A DNA stretch of 64,000 nucleotides from Streptomyces griseicoloratus (GTDB lineage: Bacteria; Actinomycetota; Actinomycetes; Streptomycetales; Streptomycetaceae). The notes under the pieces are model-generated. The model was not told the origin of the DNA and did not search any database. It was given only the letters and a program-made list of their open reading frames with translations. This document shows, in pieces, positions 36,184 to 45,678 of this stretch (positions within the stretch are counted from its first letter, which is position 1; every line of letters begins with the position of its first letter). The DNA lies in NCBI RefSeq assembly GCF_014534645.1, contig NZ_JACVQF010000241.1, positions 1 through 64,000 on the forward strand, in the 5' to 3' direction. The position numbers and the translations under genes are program-made.

Positions 36184-38882
36184 CGCGGCTCCCCGACGCC
36201 TCCGATGGAGCGGCCTCCGTCGCCCCGGCGGCCGGCCAGGATCCTGCCGCCTTCGACGGCCGTCCGCCGCCCGCCGCCCGCGCGGCCGTGCACGCCGCGT
36301 CCGGGCATCGGCTCGGTGCCGCCCGCCCCCGGCAGGAGGGCCCGGCGGATCTGCGGCTCGTGCCGCCCGCGCTCGCGGCCTGGGGGACGGCCGCCCTGGC
36401 GGTGGACGCGTCGCCGGGGTGGGCCATGGGGGCCGCGGCCGTCTGCCTCGCGGCCGCCTGCGTGCTGCTGACGGCAGGGCGGCGCGCGGCGCGCGGACTG
36501 GCCCGGGCCTCGGCCGCCACCGTACTGCTCTGCATCGCCGCGTCCGCCGCGTCGGCCACGCTGCACGGCGCGGACCTGCGCCGCGGGCCCCTGCCGGAGC
36601 TGGCGCGGAGATACACCACCGTCACCGCGGAGGTGGAGGTCACCGCCGACCCACGCCTCACCCGGCCTCGCGTCCGGGGAAACCGCGCCGCGCCGCCCGC
36701 CGTGCTGATCGAGGCCGACGTACGGAGGGTGGAGGACGCGGGCGGCACGGCCGTGGCGACACGGACTCCGGTGCTGTTGATCGTCGACGTGGGTGCGCAG
36801 GCGGCGGAGCGGGGACCGGCTGCCGGTCCCGACGCCTCGCGGATCACCGGCGGTGCGCCGGGCACCTCGCCGTGGCTCCGGCTGCTGCCGACCACGCGGC
36901 TGCGTGTCGTCGCGCGGTCCGCACCCCCGGCGGTGGGCGGGGACCGGATCGCCGCCGTGCTGCGGGTGCGGGGCCGGGAGGCACCGGAGGTGGTGGCCGG
37001 GCCGTCGGCGCCGCAGCGGCTCGCGGGACGTCTGCGCGCCGGCTTGCGGGAGGCCACCGACGGTCTGTCCGCGGACGCGCGGGCACTGCTGCCGGGGCTG
37101 GTCGTCGGCGACACCTCGCGGATCACACCGGAGCTGGACGAGGCGTTCAAGGAGACCGACCTCGCGCACACGCTGGCCGTGTCCGGGGCCAACTTCACGA
37201 TCCTGCTCGCCCTGCTGCTCGGCCCGCCCGGACTGGCCCAGCACAGCGAGCGCCGGGGCCTGGCACCCCGCCTCGGCCTCTCCCTGCGGACGACCGCGCT
37301 GCTCGGTGGGGCGCTCGCTCTCGGATTCGTCGTCGTGTGCCGGCCGGACCCGAGCGTGCTGCGGGCCGCGGCCTGCGGAGCCGTCGCCCTGCTCGCCCTC
37401 GCCACCGGGCGGCGCAGATCCCTGATCCCCGCGCTGGCGACGGCGGTGCTGCTGCTGGTGCTGTACGACCCGTGGCTGGCCCGCAGTTACGGCTTCCTGC
37501 TGTCCGTGCTGGCCACCGGCGCCCTCCTCACGCTCGCGCCCCGGTGGAGCACGGCGCTGCGCCGGCGCCGGGTCCCGCCCCGGCTCGCCGAGGCACTGGC
37601 CGCCGCTGCCGCCGCGCAGGCCCTGTGCGCGCCGGTGGTCGCCGTGCTCTCGGCCCGGGTGAGCCTGGTGGCGGTGCCGTGCAATCTGCTCGCGGAGTTC
37701 GCCGTCGCGCCGGCCACGATGCTGGGCTTCGCGGCGCTGGCGACGGCACCGGTGGCGATGCCGGTGGCCAAGGGGGTCGCCTGGTGCGCCAGTTGGCCGG
37801 CCGAGTGGATCGCGGGGATCGCCCGCACGGGGGCGGCGCTGCCCGGCGCGGGAGTGGACTGGCCGGGCAGCTGGACCGGGGCCGTGCTGCTCGCCCTCCT
37901 CACGGTGGGCGTGCTGCTCCTCGGCCGCCGGCTGCTGCGGCACCCCGGGTGGTGCGGCGTGTGTGCGGTGCTGCTGGCGCTCGCGGTGGTGCAGCCGCCG
38001 CCCCTGACCCGGGTGGTCACGGGGTGGCCGCCACCGGGCTGGCGGCTGGTCATGTGCGACGTGGGGCAGGGTGACGCCATGGTGCTCGCGGCGGGCCCGG
38101 GTACGGGTGTGGTCGTGGACGCCGGGCCCGATCCGGCGCTCGTCGACCGCTGTCTTCGCGCGCTCGGCGTCACCCGGATCCCGCTCGTCGTGCTGACCCA
38201 CTTCCACGCCGACCACGTGGCGGGACTGCCCGGGGTGCTGCGCGGACGTTCGGTGGGCGCGATCGAGACGACCGGGCTTCAGGAACCCGCGGACCAGGCG
38301 GAGTTCGTGCGCCGCCAGGCGGCGGCACGGCACATCCCCGTACGGCACGCCGTCGCGGGGGAGCAGCGACGGTCCGGCGCGCTGTCCTGGCAGGTGGTGT
38401 GGCCTCCGCCCGCCCCGCCGCCCGAGCCGTCATCCGTTCCGCCGCCCGCACCGTGGCCTGGTCCGCCACCCGCCCCGGGGCCGAGCGGGGTGCCGGCTGC
38501 GGTGCCCGGTGTGGAGGGGCCCAACGACGCCAGCGTCACCCTGCTGGTCCGCACGGCCGGACTGCGCCTGCTGCTGCTCGGGGATCTGGAACCCCCGGCC
38601 CAGCGGGAACTGGCGGGTTCCCCCGCGGCAGCGGCGCTGGAACGGGTGGACGTCCTGAAGGTGGCCCATCACGGCTCGGCCCATCAGGACCCCGGGCTCC
38701 TGCGCCGGGTGGCTCCGCGGCTGGCACTGATCTCCTGCGGTGACGACAACCCGTACGGGCATCCCGCGCCCGGCACGGTCGCGGCGCTGCACGCCCACGG
38801 GGCGGCGGTGCTGCGCACGGACCGGGACGGGGCGCTGGCGGTCGTGGGCGCGGGCGACGCGCTGCGGGTGGCGGGAGACTGA
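36180..38882 (+). CDS. comEC: ComEC/Rec2-family membrane channel with C-terminal metallo-beta-lactamase domain
   Basis: The 900-residue protein has an N-terminal soluble OB-like region (about 120-290, DUF4131-type). The competence membrane domain follows (about 320-620, with LAHTLAVSGANFTILLALLL), then a C-terminal MBL-fold domain starting LVMCDVGQGDAMVL with THFHADHVAGLPG and VAHHGSAHQD. ComEC imports single-stranded DNA and its MBL domain may degrade the other strand. The start overlaps comEA by four bases, so the two are coupled. A Pro-rich insert (about 740-775) lies inside the MBL domain. Confidence 0.9.
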   Translation: MTRLPDASDGAASVAPAAGQDPAAFDGRPPPAARAAVHAASGHRLGAARPRQEGPADLRLVPPALAAWGTAALAVDASPGWAMGAAAVCLAAACVLLTAGRRAARGLARASAATVLLCIAASAASATLHGADLRRGPLPELARRYTTVTAEVEVTADPRLTRPRVRGNRAAPPAVLIEADVRRVEDAGGTAVATRTPVLLIVDVGAQAAERGPAAGPDASRITGGAPGTSPWLRLLPTTRLRVVARSAPPAVGGDRIAAVLRVRGREAPEVVAGPSAPQRLAGRLRAGLREATDGLSADARALLPGLVVGDTSRITPELDEAFKETDLAHTLAVSGANFTILLALLLGPPGLAQHSERRGLAPRLGLSLRTTALLGGALALGFVVVCRPDPSVLRAAACGAVALLALATGRRRSLIPALATAVLLLVLYDPWLARSYGFLLSVLATGALLTLAPRWSTALRRRRVPPRLAEALAAAAAAQALCAPVVAVLSARVSLVAVPCNLLAEFAVAPATMLGFAALATAPVAMPVAKGVAWCASWPAEWIAGIARTGAALPGAGVDWPGSWTGAVLLALLTVGVLLLGRRLLRHPGWCGVCAVLLALAVVQPPPLTRVVTGWPPPGWRLVMCDVGQGDAMVLAAGPGTGVVVDAGPDPALVDRCLRALGVTRIPLVVLTHFHADHVAGLPGVLRGRSVGAIETTGLQEPADQAEFVRRQAAARHIPVRHAVAGEQRRSGALSWQVVWPPPAPPPEPSSVPPPAPWPGPPPAPGPSGVPAAVPGVEGPNDASVTLLVRTAGLRLLLLGDLEPPAQRELAGSPAAAALERVDVLKVAHHGSAHQDPGLLRRVAPRLALISCGDDNPYGHPAPGTVAALHAHGAAVLRTDRDGALAVVGAGDALRVAGD

Positions 38883-38886
38883 GCCC

Positions 38887-39756
38887 ATGAATTCCGCACA
38901 GGTCGATGCCTATCTCCGTCGTCTGGGAGCCGAGTACCCGGCGTGGCCCACCGTTGACGCCCTGCGCGAGCTGCACCTGCGCCATCTGCGGACCGTGCCG
39001 TTCGAGAACCTGTCCGTCCATCTTGGCGAGGAGATCGTGCTGGAGGAGGAGCGGCTGCTGGACAAGGTGGTGGGCGCGCGGCGGGGCGGGTTCTGCTACG
39101 AACTCAACGGAGCCTTCGCGGCGTTGCTCACCGCCCTGGGCTACGAGGTCACGCTGGTCGCGGCACGGGTGTACGGAGACGGGGACCGGCTCGGGATCCC
39201 GTACGACCACATGGCGCTTCTGGTACGGACGGTGGACGGGGGCGACTGGCTGGCCGACGTGGGCTTCGGGGCGCACAGCCACCTGCCCCTGGCGTTCGGG
39301 GAGCGGGGTGAGCAGGAGGACCCCGCGGGCACGTTCCGGATCGTGGAGGCGGGGCCGGACGCGGCCGGGGTGCGGGGCGCGCACGATTCGGCCCGGGCCG
39401 CGGACCTGGACGTGCTGCGCGGCGGAAAGCGCGTGTACCGGGTGGAGCCGCGTCCGCGGGTGCTCGACGACTTCGTGGCCGGGGCGTGGTGGCACAGCAC
39501 CTCGCCCCGGTCCCACTTCCTTCAGTCGCTGGTCTGTTCGCGCGTCACCGAGGACGGCGGCCGCATCACGCTCAGCGGCCGCAGACTCACGCTGACGACC
39601 GCGGACGGACGGCGGGAGGAGCGCACGCTCGGGACGGACGAGGAGGTGCTCGCGGCGTACCGGGACCGCTTCGGCATCGGGCTCTGCCGTGTGCCGGCCG
39701 TGAGAAACCGCGACGGGCTCGGCCAATTCGGGCCACAGGGTGCTACTGGTGCGTAG
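38887..39756 (+). CDS. nat: Arylamine N-acetyltransferase
   Basis: The 289-residue protein carries the NAT triad Cys70 (RRGGFCYELNGAF), His108 (YDHMALLV) and Asp124 (WLADVGFG), and the N-terminal TVPFENLSVHLGE. These enzymes transfer acetyl or larger acyl groups from CoA to arylamines; in actinomycetes some act in amide formation of natural products. It starts 4 nt after the comEC stop, so it is likely expressed with comEC although functionally unrelated. The ATG lacks a strong ribosome-binding site, suggesting coupling. Confidence 0.92.
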   Translation: MNSAQVDAYLRRLGAEYPAWPTVDALRELHLRHLRTVPFENLSVHLGEEIVLEEERLLDKVVGARRGGFCYELNGAFAALLTALGYEVTLVAARVYGDGDRLGIPYDHMALLVRTVDGGDWLADVGFGAHSHLPLAFGERGEQEDPAGTFRIVEAGPDAAGVRGAHDSARAADLDVLRGGKRVYRVEPRPRVLDDFVAGAWWHSTSPRSHFLQSLVCSRVTEDGGRITLSGRRLTLTTADGRREERTLGTDEEVLAAYRDRFGIGLCRVPAVRNRDGLGQFGPQGATGA

Positions 39757-39877
39757 TACCGGCACATGCGCTGGATTCCCGCGATGTGGGCTCGTGTTGC
39801 CTCGAAAACCCCAATGGTGATCGAATGCATCTCCGCAAGGTGTTTCACGTTTCAACGTCGTGCAGAGGGTGTCGCAG

Positions 39878-40759
39878 ATGATCGGCCGCTGGCTGGGGAA
39901 CCGAACGAAGCGGATGCAGCGGACGGGGCCCCTGGCAGCGGTTCGGACGCCGCCGAACGCCGGGGTGCTGAGCTGCAGGGTGCTCGACCCGGTCAGCGAA
40001 CCGGTGGCGGGCGCGGAGTTCGCGATCAGCGACGCCATGGGCCGCAAGGTGGTCGGCGGCGGGACGGACCCCTTCGGCTCCTTCGTGACCGCGGTACCGG
40101 CGGGCGAGTACCGGCTCGCCGTGTCCGCCGAGGGATACACGCCGTACCGGGCGGTCGCCACGGTCACCGAGAACTCGCTCGCCTCGCTCGGCGACGTGAC
40201 GTTGCAGGTGGCCCAGCCGCCGGAGCTGCCCGCGCCGGGCGACTGGGAGATCGAGCCCGCGCACTCCTCGATCGGATTCACCGCGCGGCACATCGGACTG
40301 GCCCGGATCCACGGCCGCTTCAACTCCTTCGCGGGCGCGGTGCGGATCGCCGACTCGATGGAGCAGTCGGCGATGCACGTGGTGATCGACGCGGCGTCCA
40401 TCGACACCAACGTGAAGATGCGCGACGACCACCTGCGGTCGGCGGACTTCCTGGACGTGCAGCGGTTCCCGACCCTGGAGTTCTACAGCGACCGGTTCGT
40501 GCACCGGGGTGGCAACCGGTGGGCCGTCACCGGGGCGCTGTCGCTGCACGGCGTGACGCGCACGGTCACGCTGGACGCGGAGTACCTCGGGCTCGGCAAC
40601 GGCATGGAGGGCGAGACGCGGGCGGCCTGCCGGGCCACCACGGAACTGCACCGCGACGACTTCACGGTGAGCTGGCAGACCATGCTGGCCCGGGGCATCG
40701 CGGTGGTGGGGCCGAGCATCAGGATCGACCTGGACGTGCAGATCGTCCCCAAGGGCTGA
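39878..40759 (+). CDS. YceI-family protein with an N-terminal carboxypeptidase-regulatory-like domain
   Basis: The 293-residue protein has two modules. Residues about 30-115 form a small beta domain (GVLSCRVLDPVSEPVAGAEF, GEYRLAVSAEGYTPYRA) like the carboxypeptidase regulatory or CNA-B-type fold. Residues about 120-293 are a YceI lipocalin-like barrel (WEIEPAHSSIGFTARHIG, DHLRSADFLDVQRFP), which binds isoprenoid-like lipids. No signal peptide is visible, unlike periplasmic YceI of Gram-negatives. ATG 39878 has AGAGGG 8 nt upstream; a GTG 18 nt earlier would overlap that box. Confidence 0.82.
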   Translation: MIGRWLGNRTKRMQRTGPLAAVRTPPNAGVLSCRVLDPVSEPVAGAEFAISDAMGRKVVGGGTDPFGSFVTAVPAGEYRLAVSAEGYTPYRAVATVTENSLASLGDVTLQVAQPPELPAPGDWEIEPAHSSIGFTARHIGLARIHGRFNSFAGAVRIADSMEQSAMHVVIDAASIDTNVKMRDDHLRSADFLDVQRFPTLEFYSDRFVHRGGNRWAVTGALSLHGVTRTVTLDAEYLGLGNGMEGETRAACRATTELHRDDFTVSWQTMLARGIAVVGPSIRIDLDVQIVPKG

Positions 40760-40806
40760 CCGGCCCGAAGGGCTGACCTGGCAGGTTCGCTGCCCGCGCG
40801 GTGCCC

Positions 40807-40812
40807 GACAAT
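40807..40812 (+). promoter_or_regulatory. -10-like hexamer GACAAT (leaderless pattern)
   Basis: GACAAT followed by 7 nt and GTG 40820. The same hexamer and spacing occur before hemW at 50616. Confidence 0.35.
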
Positions 40813-40819
40813 GGCTCCC

Positions 40820-41065
40820 GTGAGTGACGTGAGACATGTGCTGGTGCTGCCCGACCGCGAGGCCGCGGAGGAGGCGGCGGAGGCGCTGGGCGAGCGGTTC
40901 GGCGTCGACGAGGAGCCGCAGCTCGTCCGGGACGCCCTGGCCGGCGAGGACGACGCCGAGGACGCCCAGTGGCTCCTCGTCCTGCGGGACGAGGGGGAAC
41001 GGCTGGACCCCGGCGCGCTGGACGAGTTCGCGGCGGAGTGGGACGGCTGGCGCGAGGAGCCGTAG
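40820..41065 (+). CDS. Small acidic protein of unknown function (81 aa)
   Basis: The 81-residue protein starts MSDVRHVLVLPDREAAEEAA and looks like a compact beta-alpha-beta fold followed by a highly acidic helix and WLLVLRDEGE. Two starts are possible: an ATG at 40811 that overlaps the -10-like hexamer, and GTG 40820 placed 7 nt after it; the latter is preferred. It lies 49 bp before holA. No family is recognised. Confidence 0.6.
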   Translation: MSDVRHVLVLPDREAAEEAAEALGERFGVDEEPQLVRDALAGEDDAEDAQWLLVLRDEGERLDPGALDEFAAEWDGWREEP

Positions 41066-41114
41066 CGCCCACGCGGGCGGGGCGTTGTCAGTGGTGCGTG
41101 GGATGCTTGTCGCG

Positions 41115-42104
41115 ATGGCCAGGAAGACTGCGAACGACGACCCTCTCGCCCCGGTGACCCTCGCCGTGGGCCAGGAGGACCTGCTGCTCGACCGTGCCGT
41201 GCAGGAGGTGGTGGCCGCCGCCAAGGCCGCCGACGCCGACACGGACGTGCGCGACCTGACCCCGGACCAGCTGCAGCCCGGCACGCTCGCCGAGCTCACC
41301 AGCCCGTCGCTCTTCGCGGAGCGCAAGGTCGTGGTCGTACGCAACGCGCAGGACCTGTCCGCGGACACGGTCAAGGACGTGAAGGCGTACGTCGCGGCGC
41401 CCGCCGAGGAGATCACCCTGGTGCTCCTGCACGCGGGCGGCGCCAAGGGCAAGGGCCTGCTGGACGCCGCGCGCAAGGCGGGGGCGCGGGAGGTGGCCTG
41501 CCCGAAGATGACGAAGCCGGCGGACCGGCTGGCGTTCGTGCGGGCGGAGTTCCGCACGGCCGGGCGTTCGGCCACGCCCGAGGCGTGCCAGGCACTGGTG
41601 GACGCGATCGGCAGCGACCTGCGCGAGCTGGCGTCGGCGGTGTCCCAGCTGGCCGCGGACGTCGAGGGGACGATCGACGAGGCGATCGTCGGGCGGTACT
41701 ACACCGGACGGGCCGAGGCGTCCAGCTTCACGGTCGCGGACCGGGCGGTGGAGGGGCGGGCGGCCGAGGCGCTGGAGGCACTGCGCTGGTCGCTGGCGAC
41801 AGGGGTGGCGCCAGTGATGATCACCAGCGCGCTGGCCCAGGGCGTGCGGGCGATCGGGAAGCTGTCGTCGGCGCGCGGGGGACGGCCCGCCGACCTCGCC
41901 CGAGAGCTCGGCATGCCGCCCTGGAAGATCGACCGCGTCCGGCAGCAGATGCGCGGCTGGACGCCCGACGGTGTCTCCGTGGCCCTCCGCGCGGTCGCCG
42001 AGGCGGACGCCGGCGTGAAGGGCGGAGGCGACGACCCCGAGTACGCCCTGGAAAAGGCGGTCGTGACCATCGCCAGGGCGGCCCGGTCGCGCGGGCGGAC
42101 CTAG
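41115..42104 (+). CDS. holA: DNA polymerase III delta subunit
   Basis: The 329-residue clamp-loader subunit is recognised by its N-terminal APVTLAVGQEDLLLDRAV, the SLFAERKVVVVRNAQDL region, the helical middle domain with DLRELASAVSQLAADV, and the C-terminal collar part ALEALRWSLATGVAPVMI. It opens the beta clamp during replication. ATG 41115 gives the usual start; an ATG 12 nt earlier is possible. GATGCT 7 nt before the ATG may be a weak -10 of a leaderless message. A repeat array follows the stop. Confidence 0.9.
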   Translation: MARKTANDDPLAPVTLAVGQEDLLLDRAVQEVVAAAKAADADTDVRDLTPDQLQPGTLAELTSPSLFAERKVVVVRNAQDLSADTVKDVKAYVAAPAEEITLVLLHAGGAKGKGLLDAARKAGAREVACPKMTKPADRLAFVRAEFRTAGRSATPEACQALVDAIGSDLRELASAVSQLAADVEGTIDEAIVGRYYTGRAEASSFTVADRAVEGRAAEALEALRWSLATGVAPVMITSALAQGVRAIGKLSSARGGRPADLARELGMPPWKIDRVRQQMRGWTPDGVSVALRAVAEADAGVKGGGDDPEYALEKAVVTIARAARSRGRT

Positions 42105-42521
42105 CCCCTGCTCTGCACCCCGTCGCCCGCCCTGCACGGCGGGCCCCGCGGTGCCCGCCGTGTACGGTCGGACGCCCCCGGGACGCCCTCGACCGGTGTG
42201 CCGTCGGATGGGATGGGGCGCGTGCCCCGTGCCGCCGGACAGCCCGGGACGCCCTCGACCGAGTGCCGTCGGACGGGCCGGGACGCCCTGGACCGTGTGC
42301 CGTCGGACGGGCCGGAATGTCCTCGACCGCATGCCGTCGGACAGGCCGCGGGCCCTTGACCGCGTACCGTCGGACAGGCCGCGGGCCCTTGACCGCGTGC
42401 CGTCGGACAGTGCCGCACGGCCCTCGGCGGGCCCGGTGGGTCGTCCGCCGGGACTGTGCGGGGGAGGAGAATCGGAGGTATCAGCTGACATCGCCCACGC
42501 AGTAGAAGGGTGGCGATCGAC
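42105..42521. other. Gene-free spacer holding a degenerate tandem-repeat array
   Basis: This 417-bp spacer between holA and the NTF2-like gene is mostly occupied by the repeat array listed separately. The last 90 bp are ordinary and hold the ribosome-binding region of the next gene. Reading frames open through the array on both strands only because a 33-bp unit is a multiple of three; I do not consider them genes. Confidence 0.6.
42160..42427. repeat. Degenerate 33/34-bp tandem array (about seven units)
   Basis: Units share the core GTGCCGTCGGACNGGCC and end in CCT(C/G/T)GACCG. The best four start at 42262 (34 bp), 42296 (34 bp), 42330 (33 bp) and 42363 (33 bp), followed by a partial unit at 42396. 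The first units (42160, 42196) are more diverged, and the second contains an insertion. The units at 42330 and 42363 are nearly identical, suggesting recent duplication at the 3' side. Confidence 0.75.
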
Positions 42522-42917
42522 ATGGCCGAACACCCCCACGCAGCACTCGTCCGCAAGGGCTACGAGGCCTTCTCGCGCGGGGACATGGACACTCTGCGGG
42601 AGCTGATGGCGAAGGACGCCACGCACCATGTGCCCGGCAGTCACCCGCTGTCGGGCGACTACAAGGGCCAGGACGCGATCATCGAGCTGTACCGGCGGCT
42701 CGCCGAGGAGACCGGCGGCACCTTCCGCGTCGAGCTGAGCGGCATCGCCGTCGACGGCCGGGGCCACGCGGTCGGCGTGAGCCGGTTCACCGCCCAGCGG
42801 AACGGCAGGCGCCTGGACCAGACCGGGTGCATCGTCTTCCGGATCGTCGGGGACAAGGTCACGGACCTCGACGAGTGCGTCGAGGACATCGACGCGAGCA
42901 ACGACTTCTGGTCGTAG
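42522..42917 (+). CDS. NTF2-like / SnoaL-like domain protein (131 aa)
   Basis: The 131-residue single-domain protein has a typical NTF2-like layout: HAALVRKGYEAFSRGDMDTL, then a polar pocket region (MAKDATHHVPGSHPLSGDYKG), and a curved beta sheet ending in FRIVGDKVTDLDECVEDI. Members include polyketide cyclases and many proteins of unknown role; the substrate cannot be deduced. ATG 42522 has AAGGG about 11 nt upstream and is preferred to GTG 42510. It converges with rpsT across a strong terminator. Confidence 0.82.
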   Translation: MAEHPHAALVRKGYEAFSRGDMDTLRELMAKDATHHVPGSHPLSGDYKGQDAIIELYRRLAEETGGTFRVELSGIAVDGRGHAVGVSRFTAQRNGRRLDQTGCIVFRIVGDKVTDLDECVEDIDASNDFWS

Positions 42918-42963
42918 CGGACCCGTGCCCGCCGGTTCCGGGAACGAGGCCGGGACATGCCGA

Positions 42964-43007
42964 AGGTCCCGCCGTCCACCCCGAGGAGGGGTGGGACGGC
43001 GGGACCT
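42964..43007. terminator. Bidirectional terminator between the NTF2-like gene and rpsT
   Basis: AGGTCCCGCCGTCC pairs with GGACGGCGGGACCT; the stem continues inward as ACCCC/GGGGT with one bulged base. A second small hairpin (AGGGCCC with GGGTCCT, 43091-43109) lies nearer the rpsT stop. Confidence 0.8.
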
Positions 43008-43135
43008 CGGATGAAGCTGATGGATCCATGCCCGCGTGGCGAACGCAGGCCGCGCATGGACCCGGGGTGCCGGTCGGGAGCGGATGAGAGAGGGCCCGCT
43101 CTGGGTCCTTCCGGCGGTCAGACCAGATAAGCGGT

Positions 43136-43402
43136 TCAGCCCTTGAGGGCGGCGACCTTCTGAGCCAGCGCCGACTTCTTGTTGGCGGCCTGGTTCTTGT
43201 GGATGACGCCCTTGGAGACGGCCTTGTCGAGCTGACGCGCGGCAGCGCGCTGGTACTCGGTGGCCTTCTCGACGTCGCCCGCGGCAGCGGCCTCACGAGC
43301 CTTGCGGATCGCGGTCTTCAGGGAGGACTTGACGGCCTTGTTGCGCAGCCGAGCCTTCTCGTTGGTCTTGATCCGCTTGATCTGGGACTTGATGTTCGCC
43401 AC
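43136..43402 (-). CDS. rpsT: 30S ribosomal protein S20
   Basis: The 88-residue basic, all-helical protein begins [20 protein letters not shown] and ends [14 protein letters not shown], typical of S20. It binds 16S rRNA in the body of the small subunit. The GTG at 43402 follows AAAGG about 9 nt upstream. It is a single gene with its own promoter and is divergent from lepA. Confidence 0.96.
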   Translation of the reverse strand: MANIKSQIKRIKTNEKARLRNKAVKSSLKTAIRKAREAAAAGDVEKATEYQRAAARQLDKAVSKGVIHKNQAANKKSALAQKVAALKG

Positions 43403-43514
43403 GAATGAGCCTTTTCAGGTTCTGGCACGGGGCCGCACGATGCCGCACGATCCCGGACCGGGTGATTTCTTGGGGGCGTGCCTCGCGCTGAGAGGGCATG
43501 AGACACAGCCCCCC

Positions 43515-43544
43515 ACACTACCAGCGGCCCATTGAGTGGCCCAA
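43515..43544 (-). promoter_or_regulatory. Probable promoter of rpsT
   Basis: Read on the minus strand, TTGGGC (43544-43539) and TAGTGT (43520-43515) are separated by 18 bp and lie about 115 bp upstream of the rpsT start. Confidence 0.5.
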
Positions 43545-43642
43545 ACCCGTCCCTGGTCCGCGCCCGTGGGACCATGGAAGCTACGTGACGATCCGACCCG
43601 AGACCGCAGACACTGCGGACGCCTCAAGAATCAGGACCCTGC

Positions 43643-45511
43643 GTGCCCGCGACCCCTAGCCATGTGCCCGAGCCGAGCCGTACCGACCCGGCTCTGATCC
43701 GCAACTTCTGCATCATCGCGCACATCGACCACGGCAAGTCCACGCTCGCCGACCGGATGCTCCAGCTGACCGGCGTGGTCGAGCAGCGGCAGATGCGCGC
43801 CCAGTACCTCGACCGCATGGACATCGAGCGCGAGCGCGGCATCACGATCAAGTCCCAGGCGGTGCGATTGCCGTGGGCCCCCACCCACGACAAGGGCAAC
43901 ACGCACATCCTCAACATGATCGACACCCCGGGGCACGTCGACTTCACCTACGAGGTCTCGCGGTCGCTCGCCGCGTGCGAGGGGACCATCCTCCTCGTCG
44001 ACGCCGCCCAGGGCATCGAGGCGCAGACCCTCGCCAACCTCTACCTGGCGATGGAGAACGACCTCACGATCATCCCCGTCCTGAACAAGATCGACCTGCC
44101 GGCCGCGCAGCCCGAGAAGTTCGCCGAGGAGCTGGCCAACCTCATCGGCTGCGACCCGGGTGACGTGCTCAAGGTCTCCGCCAAGACCGGTCTCGGCGTC
44201 GAGGCGCTGCTGGACAAGGTCGTCGAGCAGATCCCGGCCCCGGTCGGCGTCAAGGACGCCCCCGCCCGCGCGATGATCTTCGACTCGGTCTACGACTCCT
44301 ACCGCGGTGTCGTGACGTACGTCCGTGTCATCGACGGCCAGCTCAACAAGCGCGAGCGGATCCGGATGATGTCCACCGGCGCCACGCACGAGCTGCTGGA
44401 GATCGGCACCAACTCGCCGGAGATGCTGCCCGCCGACGGTCTCGGCGTCGGCGAGGTGGGCTACCTCATCACCGGTGTGAAGGACGTCCGCCAGTCCAAG
44501 GTCGGTGACACCGTCACCAGCCAGTCCAAGGGCGCCGAGGAGGCGCTCGGCGGCTACAAGGACCCCAAGCCGATGGTCTTCTCCGGCCTCTACCCCCTGG
44601 ACGGGTCGGACTACCCCGAGCTGCGCGAGGCGCTGGACAAGCTCCAGCTCAACGACGCCGCGCTGGTGTACGAGCCGGAGACGTCCGCCGCGCTCGGCTT
44701 CGGTTTCCGCGTCGGCTTCCTCGGCCTGCTGCACCTCGACGTGATCCGCGAGCGGCTGGAGCGCGAGTTCGGGCTCGACCTGATCGCCACCGCGCCCAAC
44801 GTGGTGTACCGAGTGATCATGGAGGACGGCACCGAGCACACCGTCACCAACCCGAGCGAGTTCCCCGAGGGCAAGATCCAGGAGGTCTACGAGCCGGTCG
44901 TGCGCGCCACGATCCTCGCGCCCACCGAGTTCATCGGCGCGATCATGGAGCTGTGCCAGACCCGGCGCGGCACCCTGCTCGGCATGGACTACCTGTCGGA
45001 GGACCGGGTCGAGATCCGCTACACCCTCCCGCTCGCGGAGATCGTCTTCGACTTCTTCGACCAGCTGAAGTCCAAGACGCGCGGCTACGCCTCCCTCGAC
45101 TACGAGCCCACGGGCGAGCAGTCCTCCAGCCTCGTCAAGGTCGACATCCTGCTGCACGGCGACAAGGTGGACGCCTTCTCGGCGATCACCCACAAGGACC
45201 AGGCGTACGCGTACGGCGTCCGGCTCGTCGCCAAGCTCAAGGAACTGATCCCGCGGCAGAACTTCGAGGTGCCGGTGCAGGCCGCCATCGGCTCCCGGGT
45301 GATCGCCCGCGAGACCATCCGCGCCATCCGCAAGGACGTCCTCGCCAAGTGCTACGGCGGTGACATCTCCCGTAAGCGGAAGCTGCTGGAGAAGCAGAAG
45401 GAAGGCAAGAAGCGGATGAAGATGGTGGGTTCCGTGGAGGTTCCCCAGGAGGCCTTCATCGCGGTTCTCTCCAGCGATGACAGCGCGGGTTCGGGCAAGG
45501 GCAAGAAGTAA
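43643..45511 (+). CDS. lepA: Elongation factor 4 (LepA)
   Basis: The 622-residue translational GTPase has G1 AHIDHGKS (26-33), switch region [23 protein letters not shown], an elongation-factor domain II, and the LepA-specific C-terminal domain with [20 protein letters not shown]. LepA associates with stalled or assembling ribosomes. GTG 43643 has AGGA 6 nt upstream. The C-terminus has a short Ser/Gly/Lys extension. A hairpin follows. Confidence 0.96.
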   Translation: MPATPSHVPEPSRTDPALIRNFCIIAHIDHGKSTLADRMLQLTGVVEQRQMRAQYLDRMDIERERGITIKSQAVRLPWAPTHDKGNTHILNMIDTPGHVDFTYEVSRSLAACEGTILLVDAAQGIEAQTLANLYLAMENDLTIIPVLNKIDLPAAQPEKFAEELANLIGCDPGDVLKVSAKTGLGVEALLDKVVEQIPAPVGVKDAPARAMIFDSVYDSYRGVVTYVRVIDGQLNKRERIRMMSTGATHELLEIGTNSPEMLPADGLGVGEVGYLITGVKDVRQSKVGDTVTSQSKGAEEALGGYKDPKPMVFSGLYPLDGSDYPELREALDKLQLNDAALVYEPETSAALGFGFRVGFLGLLHLDVIRERLEREFGLDLIATAPNVVYRVIMEDGTEHTVTNPSEFPEGKIQEVYEPVVRATILAPTEFIGAIMELCQTRRGTLLGMDYLSEDRVEIRYTLPLAEIVFDFFDQLKSKTRGYASLDYEPTGEQSSSLVKVDILLHGDKVDAFSAITHKDQAYAYGVRLVAKLKELIPRQNFEVPVQAAIGSRVIARETIRAIRKDVLAKCYGGDISRKRKLLEKQKEGKKRMKMVGSVEVPQEAFIAVLSSDDSAGSGKGKK

Positions 45512-45552
45512 CCGCGACCCGTCCCGCCCACCCCCGGCAAAACGGACGCGCA

Positions 45553-45584
45553 GGGGCCCGTCGTACGAAAGTGCGGCGGGCCCC
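45553..45584 (+). terminator. Terminator after lepA
   Basis: GGGGCCCG (45553-45560) pairs with CGGGCCCC (45577-45584) over a partly structured loop; TTCGTGTG follows. Confidence 0.75.
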
Positions 45585-45678
45585 TTCGTGTGCACCCGGT
45601 CGTCCTCCGGGGGAAGTGACCGGGCGCGGAGTCTTACGCGCAGGCCGGTCGCCCTTTACCCTGATGCCTGCTCGATAG

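Noticed and set aside
42151-42606. Short open frames on both strands through the 33/34-bp repeat array
   Set aside because: They are open only because the repeat period is close to a multiple of three, and encode simple repeats without start signals or resemblance to proteins.
43585-43657. A 24-codon GTG frame just upstream of, and overlapping, the lepA start
   Set aside because: It uses codons rare in this genome (CGA, TCA, AGA, GCA, ACT) and has no ribosome-binding site; it shows no amino-acid bias suggestive of a leader peptide.
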